A stretch of DNA of 60,000 nt, taken from Cryptomeria japonica. Taxonomy: Eukaryota; Streptophyta; Pinopsida; Cupressales; Cupressaceae. Of the stretch, positions 1 to 12,400 are shown in pieces (within the stretch, counting starts at the first letter, position 1; every line of letters starts with the position of its first letter). The notes below the pieces were generated by a model that saw only the letters and a program-made list of their open reading frames with translations, did not search any database and was not told where the DNA came from. Location: contig NC_081405.1 of assembly GCF_030272615.1 (NCBI RefSeq), positions 316,503,541 through 316,563,540 on the forward strand. The letters run 5' to 3'. Both the position numbers and the translations under genes were made by a program.

Positions 1-1583
1 TAGAACTATTTGATTCCATGTATTTGATTTACATAATTTGAAATTTAAGATTTTGGATCTTGTTTATATTATAGGGTTTAGTGGTTGACCTATTTGTATT
101 TCATTGTAATTTGATTTCATATCTCTCTAATAACAAGACATGACTATAACTGTAAAGGTAACAACTCTACACTTCAAAAAAAAATACATTACTAGCAATA
201 GCTTTCTAGTTTACTATAAAGGATGAAATAGTAGAATTTACATTTAATTTAGATTTGATAGGAAGGATTATTATTCCTACCTTTGTAAATTTTTATGTCT
301 TGTAGAAGATATGTAGGTGCACAAGTAAGGTTTCTTCCTCTGGCTTTATATTTTTTAACTCACTTCATGTTACAAAATAGTACCCAAAATAAAAAAGCAT
401 AAAGAGAGGGAAGAACAAGTGATGAACCCCCTAGAAAGAACAATTACAAGATATAAAATAATTTTTAAAAAAAAGACTCTTTCATTCATTAGTAAACAAT
501 TTTGTACTTAGATATGCAAGCACATGTCATAAGGTGACTTGTGTCTCCTTCAAAGTTGGTTTTCTCTTATATTTTTAATAGGAAAATAGGCCCAAGTAGC
601 AATTTTAATCACATTTTTCTATCTATAATTAAAAATAGTGATTTTTTATAATGTCTTAAATTTTATGTTCTAAAGAGTGACATTAATGAAAATGTACTTT
701 GCATAAAAGTTTTGAAATTATCAACTGGAATGAATTTTCCCTCTCCAAAAGGTATTTAAATTTAATATTTAAATTTAACTTTTCGGGGTTAACGTTTTAC
801 TATAGAATTACATTTGACAAGATAGTGGACTCCAACAAAATGTAATAGAAAAGAACATACATGCACTACCACAACCTACACACATTAAAATGTATTTAAA
901 TTTTAAATGTAAATTGAACTTTCTAGGACCATTGTTTTACTACACAATTACATCTGAAACTCAACAAAGTTTAGCCATATATACTACATAAGGACATACA
1001 TGTAGCGTACACACATATAACATCCATTACAACAAGACCACATAACTTCATGTAACGTATGAAACAAAAAAATTCACAATATGAATCACATGAATAGGAC
1101 ACCTAAGTTTCTCTAAATAAACTAGGTTGGCTTTACTAGTTTTCACAATACTCACAATGAAAATAACTAATTTTACTAGCTTACAATAAAACCGCAGATT
1201 GAATTGTATGATTAGTTCATCATCTTAAAATCTCATCGCCAAATCAATAAATACATTTAATATAATATTCCACATAAAACAATCCATATAGAACACTCTT
1301 TAAGCTTAGACATGTAGCATATAGCATTTCAAAATAATTGTATTAAGAGATAATAAGCATGATCACCAAAATAAATCAATGATTGCATAAGGAAAAACAT
1401 AGCAATCAAATGAATCATCATAGCAAAGGGCACATGAACCCATACATATATATGTATACATATAATATTTCACCTTGAACATAAACAATGTCAAATAAGT
1501 TTGACTTGAAACATATGGGTCCCACATCATCCCCCTTAGGTTAAAATTTCTCTTGGAAGCCCTTAAAATGGTGTGTATAACAT
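1..1583. other. Unassigned AT-rich sequence left of copia A
   Basis: No reading frame of useful length and no retroelement motif is recognisable on either strand. The stretch is strongly AT-rich with many short A and T runs. The only structure I see is a diverged tandem duplication near 751-1010, listed separately. It may be a decayed transposable element, but no termini are visible. Confidence 0.5.
751..1010. repeat. Diverged tandem duplication, period about 140 bp
   Basis: Two copies begin with GTATTTAAATTT at about 752 and 892. Each continues through an AAATT-AACTTT stretch, a GTTTTACTA-A-AATTACAT block and an ACATACATG block in the same order and at similar spacing. The copies differ at many positions, so the duplication is old. 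No coding content or transposon termini are seen. Confidence 0.55.
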
Positions 1584-2915
1584 TATTGGCAACAAAAATG
1601 AGAGAAAAATGAGACGGGGGGGAGGCTGAATCAGTTTTCTACCACATCTACAAACTTAACCATAAATGCAAAACTAATAAACACCAATAACAACAGATAT
1701 AAGAAAATTGAAAGAACAAGACACAACACCAATATTTTGATGTGGAAAACCTAGTTAAGGGGAAAGCCATGGTGCGAATCTACCCACAACAAGATGATAC
1801 TTTGCAGTAGTATGTGTAAATATTATAATGGGGAATGCACATGCATTCAGGAACACTGCCTAGAGCTCACTGCTCAAAAGATAATAACTCATAAGGCTAC
1901 AACCCTTAGGGAAGTCTCCCTGACTTACAACAAGATTCAAACAACAATACAAAAGAAAAGAACTGCAATAATAACATCTACAAATGTTCTATGATAGTTC
2001 GGGTTAAACACAATTATCTTCTCTACAACACAAATCTCTACTCAATCATAATATCAAAATATGTATTTTCTTGTTCACACATACACCAATCTCTCATAAT
2101 GCACACACAACATCAACACCAAAATTACATGAATATGACACATATTTATACAATTCATCAACCTTGACAACAAGGTCGGTTAAACCCTCAACTCACAATT
2201 ACAAAATTACATCACACGATACAAAGGTTGACCACTAAAATAATATAAAGATATGTATGAAATAAAATGGACCTAAATCAAATTTCCAAACACTCATCAC
2301 CACCATAAATTATGCCAATATAAACCGCAACAGGGTACACCACCAAGAAATCTGCATAACATGAAAAACATCATTAGATCATGAAAATCACCAACAACTC
2401 GCATAATGATCAATTTGTATCACTAAAAAATATTGGAAATAATTAGGGAATACCAAAAAGAACGTTAGAATCATTAGTAATAGCTGGATCAACACCACTT
2501 AGCAAATCTTCATTGACCAACATCTGAAACTCAAGAATACTCAAATTGTAGCAACTATCACAAAGAAAGAGAACTTGTGGGGAACCAAATCACTAACTAT
2601 CTAAAATGAAGATACATAAGACCATCCCAAGAAATATCCCAAAGATTCAGCTCAAGATCTAATCACACTAGAATATACCAGAGGAAATACTAAAATTTAG
2701 AAAGCACTGAACAAAAAAACAAACTAAAAACTGGATCATATGATATGATCAATTAAGCTTTTTGGATCACTGAAAGCAATACAGAAAGATGTAATAACAC
2801 TATAAATACTCCACACACCAAACCATAATCACAATAAGCCAACTAGAGCAATAAATCATGGGAATATGTTGACATCAATGACAACAACATATGCTAATAG
2901 CAACAATGTCCAAAA
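1584..2915 (-). repeat. Copia A 3' LTR
   Basis: This 1332-bp repeat aligns over its whole length with 8153-9486. Shared stretches include the beginning of the unit (AATGAGAGAAAA, then G-rich, then TGAATCAGTTT) and the end (TGTTGACATCAATGACAACA and CAACAATGTCCAA). Both ends carry changes relative to the partner copy. The conserved copia LTR core (GTGGAAAACC, then AAAGCCATGG) lies at 1741-1776. Confidence 0.92.
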
Positions 2916-2930
2916 ATCTCCCCCTTTGGC
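2916..2930 (-). other. Copia A polypurine tract
   Basis: Read on the minus strand this is GCCAAAGGGGGAGAT, directly upstream of the 3' LTR. It is the expected site for plus-strand DNA priming. Three more GGGGGAG boxes follow at about 2993, 3037 and 3091, a spacing pattern also seen in the other copia elements here. Confidence 0.85.
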
Positions 2931-3240
2931 ATTGATGGAAACATATGAATGTGAAAAACAATAAATGCAAAGAAAGAAAATATCTCCAACATACTCCCCC
3001 TAAGATCAAGAAGATAAAACCATTTTTCACATGCTTCTCTCCCCCTTTGACAACAATGCCAAAGATGTGAAAACAAAAAGCCAAACTTACTCTCCCCCTT
3101 AGATAAACAAATCATGATTCTCTCCCTGAAATAGATAACCAATCCAATAGACTACTCCACAAGAGGAGCAACACAAACTCATCAATCCGAACAAAAAGAT
3201 AACACTGTGAAGTCCACTAGATTGATGCAACTCAATGCAT

Positions 3241-3666
3241 CTAGTTCTCATTAGAAGGGGTAGATACCCCTAAATTGTCTCTCAAATAGACAAACGTATC
3301 TGTAGGCAAAGGTTTAGTGAAAATATCTACAATTTTTTCCTTTGTAGATACATACTCCAGCTTCACTTCCTTTTCACTGACTTTTTCTCTCAAGAAATGA
3401 TATTTGGTTGATACATGTTTAGTATTTGAATGTTGCACCACATTCTTTGACCTATTCATAGTACTATAATTATCACAATATATGACAATAGGCTCATCAC
3501 AGATAACTTTGATATCCTTCAAAATTTGCTTCATCCAAACTACCTGAGTGCAGTTACTAGTAGAAACAATATACCCAATTTCAATAGTAGATAAGAACAT
3601 TGAATCTTGTTTCTTACTAGCCCATGAAACCAATTTCTTACCCAAAAATAATGATCCACCAATAGT
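3241..3666 (-). pseudogene. Copia A RNase H, C-terminal part
   Basis: The minus-strand translation is a copia RNase H end. It contains FLGKKLVSWASKKQ, then a degenerate LSTIE-GYI region where LSTIEAEY is usual, then VVWMKQILKDI, the IVIYCDN motif, KTKH-like NTKHVSTKYHFLREKV, and the terminal ADIFTKPL-like DIFTKPLPTDTF. RNase H degrades RNA in the RNA-DNA hybrid during reverse transcription. The open frame begins at 3684, but its first residues come from the inserted TIR element. The retrotransposon sequence proper starts at 3666 and joins the part to the right of 4304. The stop at 3241 is the probable original end of the polyprotein, about 325 bp from the LTR. Confidence 0.88.
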
Positions 3667-4304
3667 GGGTATGTGCAAGACCATGGTGGGCCAAACAGGT
3701 CCTTAAGTGGTAATGAAAATTAGAAAACAGAGTTAGGCAACTTGACATAAAAATTTGAATAAGTTACCAACAATATTTTAAAAATATGTAAGAATAGAAT
3801 TTGTAGCCAATTTAATATATTTTCTAAGCTGCTACTTGTTTTCTAAAAATAAATAAATCTATTTGATGAAAATTTGAAATTTCAATGTACTAGTACTAAA
3901 AATTCAGGAAAAAGATAAGAAGAAGGTCTCCGTCTGACCACCCTAACCATTATCAAATCATAAGATTTTTTTATAAAATTTTAGATATAAGTAAAAGACT
4001 CATGTCTAGAGGTGACACACATTTTTCTATATTTCTTTTAAATAAATAATTAATTATGATTTTATTACTACAACTTTTTAAAAATATGAAAAACTTGTAT
4101 GTTTGACCACCATAACTTGGTCAAAACTTTACAAATATATTTTTTTTAATCCTATAGCATACAAAGCATAGAATGTGAAACATGTTTTTAATTCAAAAAA
4201 TATAATACCATTTGAAAGTTATAGATAGTTTTCAATTGGCCTATCAATCAAAACTTAGTCAGAATATCGCCACTTTTTGGCCCTTCATGATCTTGCACAT
4301 ACCC
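3667..4304. mobile_element. 638-bp TIR element (MITE-like) inside the copia A RNase H
   Basis: The left end reads GGGTATGTGCAAGACCATG, followed by GTGGGCCAAA. The reverse complement of the right end reads GGGTATGTGCAAGATCATG, followed by AAGGGCCAAA. This gives terminal inverted repeats of about 30 bp with roughly four mismatches. The element is flanked by TAGT at 3663-3666 and 4305-4308. Removing the element and one TAGT restores a normal copia DRKST-TGGSLFLGKK junction in the RNase H frame, which independently proves an insertion. The interior is AT-rich with no transposase, so it is non-autonomous. The 4-bp duplication does not assign it clearly to a superfamily. Confidence 0.85.
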
Positions 4305-5535
4305 TAGTGCTCTTTCGGTCATCAACATCACCAGCCCAATCAACATCAGTGTAAGAACATAACATAAAATCATCATTCCTCGGATACCACAAACTATAAT
4401 CCATAATTCCTTCAAGTATCTGAATATCCTCTTTACAACAGTGACATGACTCTCTTTCGGATCACCTTGATATCTAGTACCCATGCACACGTCATGCATA
4501 ATGTCCGATCTAGTCCAAATAAGATATAGTAGTCCACCAACTATAGATTTGTACAAAGTCTAATTATCTTTTGGAGATTCATCATTTTTAGACAATTTAC
4601 AGCCAGTCACCATAGGAGTTCCAACTAGTTTGGAGTCATCCAACCCAAAATTCTTCAGCAATTCCTTCACATATTTAGTTTGAGATATAAAAATACCTTT
4701 CCCAGTCTGTGAAATCTACAAACCTAAGAAAAATTTCATCTCTCCTATGATTGACATCTCAAATTCTTTCTACATATCACTGACAAACTTCATGCTCAAG
4801 TCATCATCTCATCCAAAGATAATATCATAAACAAAGACTTCAACAATCATGATGTTATCATTATCAATCCTGAAATAGATTACTATCAGCTATATGATTA
4901 TTAAATCCTAATTTCAACAAGTACTTATCTAATCTTGCATACCAGGCTCTAGGGGCTTGTTTCCATCCATAAAGTGCTTTCTTCAGTTTGCATACCATGT
5001 CTCCATCATCTGATAGTCAAAATCCATTAGGTTGCTCAATGTAGACTTCTTCCTCAATATCATCTTTCAAAAAGGATGACTTGACATCCATTTGATATAC
5101 CTTGAAATGTTTATATGCAGCATATGCAAGAAATAGTCTAACAACTTCAAGTCTAGCTATTGGAGCAAAATTCTCCTCATAATCAATTCCTTCTTTCTAT
5201 GAATATCCTTTGCAGACCAATCTTACTTTATTTCTGACAACTTCACTAGATTCATTCAATTTGTTCTTGAATAGCCATTTAGTACCAATAATATTCTTAT
5301 CTTTAGGTCTAGGCACAGGATCCCATGTGTTATTATTTTCAATCTGACTCAATTCTTCTTCCATAGCTCTCATCAAATTTTCATCTTTACAAGCCTCAAC
5401 AACAACTTTACAAGCCTCAGCAACATCTTTAGGTTCAATCTTAGAAATCAAACATACCTCTTCAATAGCTAGCCTTCTTCTGTTCATCACACCTTTATTT
5501 TTATCTCCAATAATCTTATTTTCAAAATGATTCAA
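4305..5535 (-). pseudogene. Copia A reverse transcriptase
   Basis: Broken copia RT on the minus strand. The N-terminal part (5535-5197) includes EELSQIENNNTWDPVPRP, IIGTKWLFKNK and RLVCKGYS. After a stop the frame resumes with KEGIDYEENFAPIARLE, VYQMDVKSSFL, EEEVYIEQPNGF, KKALYGWKQAPRAWY. The catalytic YVDD box is FVYD at 4824-4835, so one catalytic Asp has become Tyr. The C-terminal part (4556-4305) has YKSIVGGLLYLIWTRSDIMH and the connection to RNase H, up to DRKST. Several stops separate these blocks. The enzyme would copy element RNA into DNA in a virus-like particle; this copy cannot. Confidence 0.92.
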
Positions 5536-5637
5536 TCTTACATACCTCAGAGTCTTCTAATTATTCTGATTTTTAGGTTCCTGTACCTCTCCATCGGCAA
5601 CATCATCATCCAGATTAATTGTCTCTAACAGATCATT

Positions 5638-6539
5638 CTACTTTAATTCGTCAGTCTGAATAGGAGTTAGAACAACATGTTGAACATCATCATATCCACA
5701 AGATCTGATCTCTGTCCTATAATCTTCATCAACCTTCACATCTGCACTTTCCACTATCTTTCTTAGTCTCTTGTAGTAGCACCAGTAGGATTTTCTTTTT
5801 GTTGAATATCCCAAGAAAATTCCTTCATCACTTCTAGCATCAAACTTTCCTATATCCTCATCTCTCTTGATATAACACTTGCTTCCAAAAATTCTGAATT
5901 TTCTCATAGTAGGAACATGACCAAACCATAGCTCATAAGGAGTCTTATCGATATCACCTTTTATATGCACTCGATTGAATGTGGTAATAGTAGTGCTAAT
6001 AGATTTTGTCCAATAGATCTTGAGAACATTCCCTTCAATCAACATAGTCCTTGCAGCATCCAAGATAGTTTTGTTATTTCTTTCAACAACTCCATTCTGT
6101 TGACGGTTCTAGAAGTGGATAATTGTCTTCTAATACCATGATTTTTACAGAATGAATCAAACTCACCAAAACATTATTCTCCTCCTCTGTTAGATCTTAG
6201 ACATTTCACCTTCAATCCTTACTTAGTCTCAACCATTGCTCTGAATATATTGAATTTGTCTAATGCTTATGATTTCTCCTTCAAAAAGACAACCCACATC
6301 ATGCTAGAATAATCATCAATCCATAACATAAAGTATTTGTCACCTTGCACACTTCTAACATTTGTAGGTCCACATAGGTCATTATGCACAAGATCTAGTA
6401 ATCCATTAGATGTATACTTCTTTCTCTTGAAAGAAATCCTTATTTGCTTACCCAATTGACATTCTCTACATATTGGATTATTAGGCTTAACAATTTTAGG
6501 CAGATCTCTAACAACTTGTGTAGAACTGATCTTAATCAT
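5638..6539 (-). pseudogene. Copia A integrase
   Basis: The minus strand encodes the GAG-pre-integrase zinc region (IVKPNNPICRECQLGKQIRISF), then the core start LLDLVHNDLCGPTNVRS and YFMLWIDDYSSMMWVVFLKEKS (6539-6267). After frame breaks there is a C-terminal block, 6063-5638, with MLIEGNVLKIYWTKSISTT, TPYELWFGHVP, FRIFGSKCYIKRDE and GIFLGYS. The order and motifs are those of copia integrase, which inserts the cDNA into the chromosome. The DDE region between 6063 and 6267 is shifted and interrupted by stops. Confidence 0.9.
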
Positions 6540-6572
6540 TGAATCAAAATTAACATGACATATTCTACTATG

Positions 6573-7137
6573 TCACAAACAACTTTCATCAATCTGAGCA
6601 ATCAAACAACATTTCTCACCAGCATTCAAATGAAAGATATTACCTTTAGTCTTAGTTCCTGATGCAATCTCTATACCAGAGGCATTTAGGATCTTACATT
6701 TTCCATTCTTGAATTGTAAATCATAACCTTTCTCAACCATTTTTTCAACACTTAAAATATTATGCTTCAAACCTTCAACATACAAGACATCTTTAGTGTT
6801 ATGCTTACCATAAAAAGAAATAGAACATTTACCATGGCTCATATATGCTTTGTCATCTCCAAATATTACTATTCCACCATCATACCTTTCCATACTCACA
6901 AATTTTCTTTTATCACTGGTCATATGATGTGAGAAACCGTTGTCAATTAAACCATTCATCTTTACCTTCAACTTTAGCAACTAAATCTTTCTCCTCAATA
7001 GTACAGTTTGTGGAATCAACAGGTACCACTCTATCTTCTCTAATTAATAGCAATAAATACAAATTCATCTCCTTCTGATTCTTCATATGTAACCCCTTCA
7101 CTTGAAGCATAGTAATAGTTCTTCTAATTACTTCCAC
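6573..7137 (-). pseudogene. Copia A protease and pre-integrase region
   Basis: The frame 6980-6573 contains LIDNGFSHHMTSDKRKF, the copia aspartic protease site. The usual D-S-G is D-N-G here. VLYVEGLKHNILSV follows, the typical linker. Upstream, the overlapping frame 7137-6943 carries the matching preceding block LVAKVEGKDEW. The two must originally have been continuous, so a frameshift lies near 6950-6960. The protease would process Gag-Pol; here both the frameshift and the active-site change argue against function. Confidence 0.87.
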
Positions 7138-7139
7138 TT

Positions 7140-8096
7140 AGACATGTAGGGTTTATCATACTTCTCATCCTTCTCATATCTATTATTCCTATCATGCATA
7201 TCAAATTTATTATGCCTGTCATATTTAGCCATTCTCTCCAGGCATCTAAAAGAAAAATGTCCTATCTTATTGCAAGAGAAACATTTCAGAGAGAAGTTTC
7301 CATCACACTTACCAGCTCCCTTAGGAAATCTTCAGGCAATCAATGCTTCAAGATCATCCAATTCTCTTTATTTCTCTTTCATCTCTCTTCTTTCTCTTTC
7401 ATATTTGGATATTTTACACTCTTTAGGATCATACTTTTTCTTTCTAGATACAGATGCTCTAAATGATGTCTTAGACTTTCCATATGATTCACCAAACTCT
7501 CTCTGCTGAAATGCAACAATCTTCCCAATCAACATATCTCTTGTTACAATAGTCACACTCTGGATCTCATCAATAGCAGCTACCTTGTGTTTGTAAGAAA
7601 GAGGCAAAGATATTAGAAACTTAGCAATAATTTCATCTTCTTCAAGGATTCCACCAGCACATCTAATACCAAGGACAATTTCATTCACCTTAGCCATAAA
7701 AGAGTGTATGTTCTCATCTTCTCCCATCTTTAGCATCTCATACTTTCCTTTCAAACTCTGTAGCTTAGAAAATTTAACTTGTTTATCTCCTCCATACAAG
7801 GTTCAAAGATTGTCCTAGATCTCATGAGTGGTCTGAAGTCCCATTACATTAGTCATCTCTGAATTATTCAGGGCGATCAGTAATTTTTCCTTTTATCTAA
7901 TGTTATTTTCAGCTTCCTTGATCTCATCAATACTAATCGGTCCATTTTGAGGAATAGAATGCTCATTCTTCATAATCTTCCAATAATCTTTTTCTAAACA
8001 TCTCAAGTGCACCTCCATCCGGTTCTTCCATATAGAATAGTTACTTCCATCAAATCTCAAACTCTCATTCTTAAAGATAAAACCTCCACTTGCCAT
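7140..8096 (-). pseudogene. Copia A Gag
   Basis: Translation probably starts at the ATG at 8096, giving MASGGFIFKNESLRFDGSNY and a following SIWKNRMEVHLR, the standard copia Gag start; the ATG at 8111 in the same frame is an alternative. A stop lies after ENNIR (near 7893). The frame resumes at 7799 with LYGGDKQVKFSKLQSLKGKY, ENIHSFMAKVNEIV and the LPLSYKHKVAAI block. An intact CCHC zinc knuckle, CFSCNKIGHFSFRC, sits at 7242-7283. Gag forms the particle and the knuckle binds RNA. Two or more stops interrupt the frame. Confidence 0.9.
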
Positions 8097-8138
8097 CCCA
8101 GATCTCCTCAAGCTGCTAAGCTTCTGCCAGAGGATATA

Positions 8139-8151
8139 GCTCTTATACTAA
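8139..8151 (-). other. Copia A primer binding site (Met-tRNA type)
   Basis: Read on the minus strand this is TTAGTATAAGAGC. It differs at two positions from TTGGTATCAGAGC, the usual plant initiator-Met-tRNA site that the D and G1 elements here retain exactly. One base separates it from the LTR. Confidence 0.85.
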
Positions 8152-8152
8152 T

Positions 8153-9486
8153 TGTTGGGAACAATAATGAGAGAAAATTGAGAGGGGGGATGAATCAGTT
8201 TACTACCAGATCTACAAACTTAACCACAAATGCAAAACTGATAAACTGCAACAACAAAAAAGATAAGCAAATTGAAAGCATAACACACAACACCAAGATT
8301 TTGAAGTGGAAAACCCGTTTAAAGGAAAAACCATGGTGGGAATATATGCACAGTAAGATGATACTCTATAGTAGTATGTGTAAATATTATAATGGGGAAT
8401 GCACATGCATTAAGGAACACTTCCTAGAGATCACTTCTCAAAAGATAATAACACAAAATACTACAGCCCTAAGGGAAGTCTCATTGACTTGCAACAAGAT
8501 TCAAACAACAATCCAGAAGAAATGAACTACAATAATAGCATCTACAAATGCTTGATGAAAGTTCCCATTAAGCACAATTGTCTGCTCTGCAACACAATTC
8601 TCTGCTCAATCACAATACCAAAATATGTATTTGCTTGTTCACACATACACCACTCTCATATAATGCAGACACAACATGGACACCAAACTTACATGAATAT
8701 GACACCTATTTATACAATTCATCAACCTTGACAACAAGGTTGGCTAAACCCTCAGCTCATAATTACAAACTTCAATCAGAAGATACGAAGATCGACCACT
8801 AGACCAATATAATGATATGCATGACAATGCATAGACCTAAATCAAATTTCTGAATGCTCATCACCACCGTAAATTACTTTAAGATCAACCACAACATGCT
8901 ACACCACTAGGAAAACCTCATAAACAAAATACATCACTGGATCATGAAAATCACCAGAAACTCACACAATGATCAATGCAGATCATCAAAACAAATAGGA
9001 AATAATTAGGTAACACCAACAAGAACATTAGAATCATTAGTAATAGTTGCACCAACACCACTTATCAAAACTTCATCGATCAACTTCTGAAACTCAAGAA
9101 TACTCAAATAGCAGCAACAGTCATGAAGAAAGATAACTTATGGGGCATGAAATGATGAACCATTTTAGATGAAGATACACATGACCATCCCAAGAAATCG
9201 CACAAAGACACAACTCAAGATCTAATCACACCGATATATACCAAATGAAATACTGAACTCTGAAAAGCACTAATTAGAAAACCAAACTGCAAACTGAATC
9301 ATATGATATGATCAATTAAGATTTTTGGATCACTAAAACCAATACAAAAATATGTAATAACACTTCAAATACTCCATACACCAAACCATGATCACAATAA
9401 ACCAATATGCAATCATCGGAGCAATAAATCACAGGAATGTTGACATCAATGACAACAACATATCCTAGCAGCAACAATGTCCAACA
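8153..9486 (-). repeat. Copia A 5' LTR
   Basis: This 1334-bp LTR begins TGTTGGGAAC and ends GTCCAACA in plus coordinates. It is the better-preserved partner of 1584-2915. The copia core motif (GTGGAAAACC, AAAACCATGG) lies at 8307-8343, about 155 bp from the inner end. Small open frames within it, such as 8007-8525 on the plus strand, also run in the other LTR region and are not genes. Confidence 0.92.
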
Positions 9487-12400
9487 AAAATGCCCTCATT
9501 GAAGTAGTGCCCATTGGTAGCATTCCAATCATACATGTCCCATTAGACCCTTATTTGATCTAACTCTCACCCTTAAATCTCCCACCTCCAACGAATTACT
9601 AATTAAAGGGTCTCTAAAGTCAACTACTTGACCACCTATTGTGACAAGGCATTCCAATCTAGAATATTTAATGTATCATGAACATAAAATATCAACATAA
9701 AATAATAAAACACATGACTTAGATGCAAGACAAGCTAGGTAACAAAGTTAGAGGACGTGATATTATAAATATGCACTCTAAAAGCTCAAATGGACCCACA
9801 AAGTGTACTACAATCTTAGATCCCTTTCTAGTTTAACATACATGTAAATATTTTGATACAAATATACTTCTTATAATATGAAGATATCATTTACTTTTTC
9901 TTCTTCACTAATGCTTATTTGGGTGTAAGAAAAAAAGATATCCATCAAGAAGTATATCTCAATTCTTGCTATTTCTTTGAGAATGGAGTCTATGAATGAG
10001 ATTGGAAATAGATCCTTGATAATAACTAAATATAAGCTATGAAGGCAAGAAAGGAATTTGGTGAATACAAAATTGTACCCATACTCCTCTGAGGCACCTG
10101 TAAATCCATGTGAATACATCCTTACATTCAAAGAAATATTTGAACAATGTAATACATAGTATTGCAAAGTTCTCATTATAGAAGAGATTCAACGGATGCA
10201 TATCAGATGCATCAGATACATGTTTGGATATTGAAAAATAGATGGTCAAATGTATGGGAATGAGTGTAATTGGAGAGGAATAGAAAATTGGAGGATAAAC
10301 CTTACTTTACATACAAGTGTTTCATTTTTAAATATCATTGTACAAATTTATTCCTTTAAAATGCTAGATGTAAAACTATATGGTAATTAGCATGGGTATG
10401 CAAATTTTACCGTTATATTTTTTTCATCATTTTGAAGTGTATGTGAATCCTTGAATTGACTTGTATTTTAAACTATATTAGGGTTCATTATTATTATTTT
10501 AGTTCAACATAAGTAATGGACCCCAATATATTAGAATCTATAAAATAAAGAAATGTATACAATAAGTACTATTTTCGTACAAGTGAAGATAAAGACACTT
10601 GCAAGCTGAATTTTCTATTAATGATAATGTAAAAGGGAATAAAAATTTGGTTGAATAAATTCTCCCTTTGTGGAAATAGGTGTTTTAGTCCCCCACCTAT
10701 TGCATTTGTCATAGGATGACATGGTATTTCAAGGATTATCATGCTATGTGACCAATATTTATTTAGACATGATGATGAGTCTATATGTAGAAACTTGTAA
10801 ATATTTGAAAGATCGACAAATATGCGAATTAGTTATTGGATATGCCCCTTTCATTAGTTTCATCTATAACATACAAGGAATTAGAAAAGATAGAAAAATA
10901 GTACATGAAATCCAAATGCAAGTATGTGAAATATGTAAAATAAATGAGTACTGTGAATGTACCATGCAATAATTATATAAAGTATATTAAATAATAAGAC
11001 ATGGAAAACACGTAAGATAGCAATAGTAACATAATATTCACCCTAATAATATGAAAGTCAAAATGATGATACAACCCTAAATAGATAGATAATACCTATA
11101 TAAGTACATAAGACATTAGGATAGACCAATATTAACTTTCAATGACATATATTAATAGCACTAAAATATCATATTAATTTATATGACATATATTAACTGT
11201 GGTGATACTAACGTGATTGCCTACATATGAATGAGCTTCTTGGTTCCCTTATTGTGCTCACACCCTTTATTTATTTATTTATGAGAAAGATGTTGGAATG
11301 CTAAGAACCGAGGTTGTGATGGGGGCCGAGATGTAAAGATGTATTCAAATATCTTAAGGTAGAAAATAATAATGGAAGAGAGCTACACCCAACGTATCTA
11401 GTCAGGTCTAGTAGTTATCACTGAACTAAGTAGATTAACTATGTTTAACTTCTATATGGTAGATAAGACATCTTGGACAATTGTGTAAGATGGACTAAGT
11501 TCCATGATTCAATAGAAATGTTTTTCAATTTTCTTGTAAATTATGAAATAATAAACATATAGGTTGGATGTAGACTATAATAGATTATATATTTTATTTA
11601 TATGAAATAAGAGACAAGAAACATATAGGAAATTTTTTCCTATTATAGGACTACATAATCAAAATGAAAAGAGGAAATAGTAATGAAAATATAATGACAT
11701 AGAAGTGATCTATTACTCAAGGCATTGCATATGGTCACTTCAATTTCATCTACTTAATTTCCCATCAATATACTACTAAGCTTAAATACAACTCAAACAA
11801 GAATCATCATATTAAATATAATTAGGTCAAATCTTTGTTAATTTTTTTGAAAAAAATCTATACTCATAGTAGAAAACGTTTCAAATAAAATTTTAAAAAT
11901 ACTTAAACGGTGGAAATAGGAGGCTTAGCATAGAAAGGTAAACTAAGGTCTTAATCAATCACTACATCCATTTATTTCATTATGGGGAATAATCAATAAA
12001 ATCCAACTTTAGTTCCAAAAGAGAGTGGGATGTTGTATATGATTATCCTCCTCTTTTTGTATTTTTTCTATGTGATTACATGTAATAAATAGATTAAATG
12101 CTACGAACTTGACAATATTTAGCATAAACATCTAGGAACATAATAAATTGTAAACATAAAGATATAAATGATAAAAATAGACATAGAAAGGTACCTAAAG
12201 TTGAAACCTAAGCTTGAAAATGCTAGACCGATGTGTTAGGTGCCTTATTCCTTTCAGGTGCATTACAAAATAAGAATTTGGATTCTAGATCATAATTCTC
12301 CTCAAATCATGCTCTTCGAAATTTAGCTAAAGTGTATCATATTGTTGTTATTATTGACATTGTCCATGAGGTTTTGTATGTTGTGAATATAGAACTATGT

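Larger units (their letters stand above)
1584..9486 (-). mobile_element. Copia A: complete but inactive Ty1/copia LTR retrotransposon
   Basis: The element reads right to left: 5' LTR 8153-9486, PBS 8139-8151, gag, protease, integrase, RT, RNase H, PPT, 3' LTR 1584-2915. The gag-PR-IN-RT-RH order is the Ty1/copia order. LTR termini are TGTTGG and CCAACA at the right copy, and TATTGG and CCAAAA at the left copy. The flanking pentamers AACAT (1579-1583) and AAAAT (9487-9491) match at 4 of 5 positions and may be a decayed target duplication. The LTRs differ by roughly one base in eight or nine by eye, so the insertion is old. Stops and frameshifts break the frame throughout, and a TIR element interrupts RNase H. 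Confidence 0.93.

Noticed and set aside
8007-8525. 172-codon plus-strand frame
   Set aside because: It runs antisense through the Gag start, PBS and 5' LTR of copia A.
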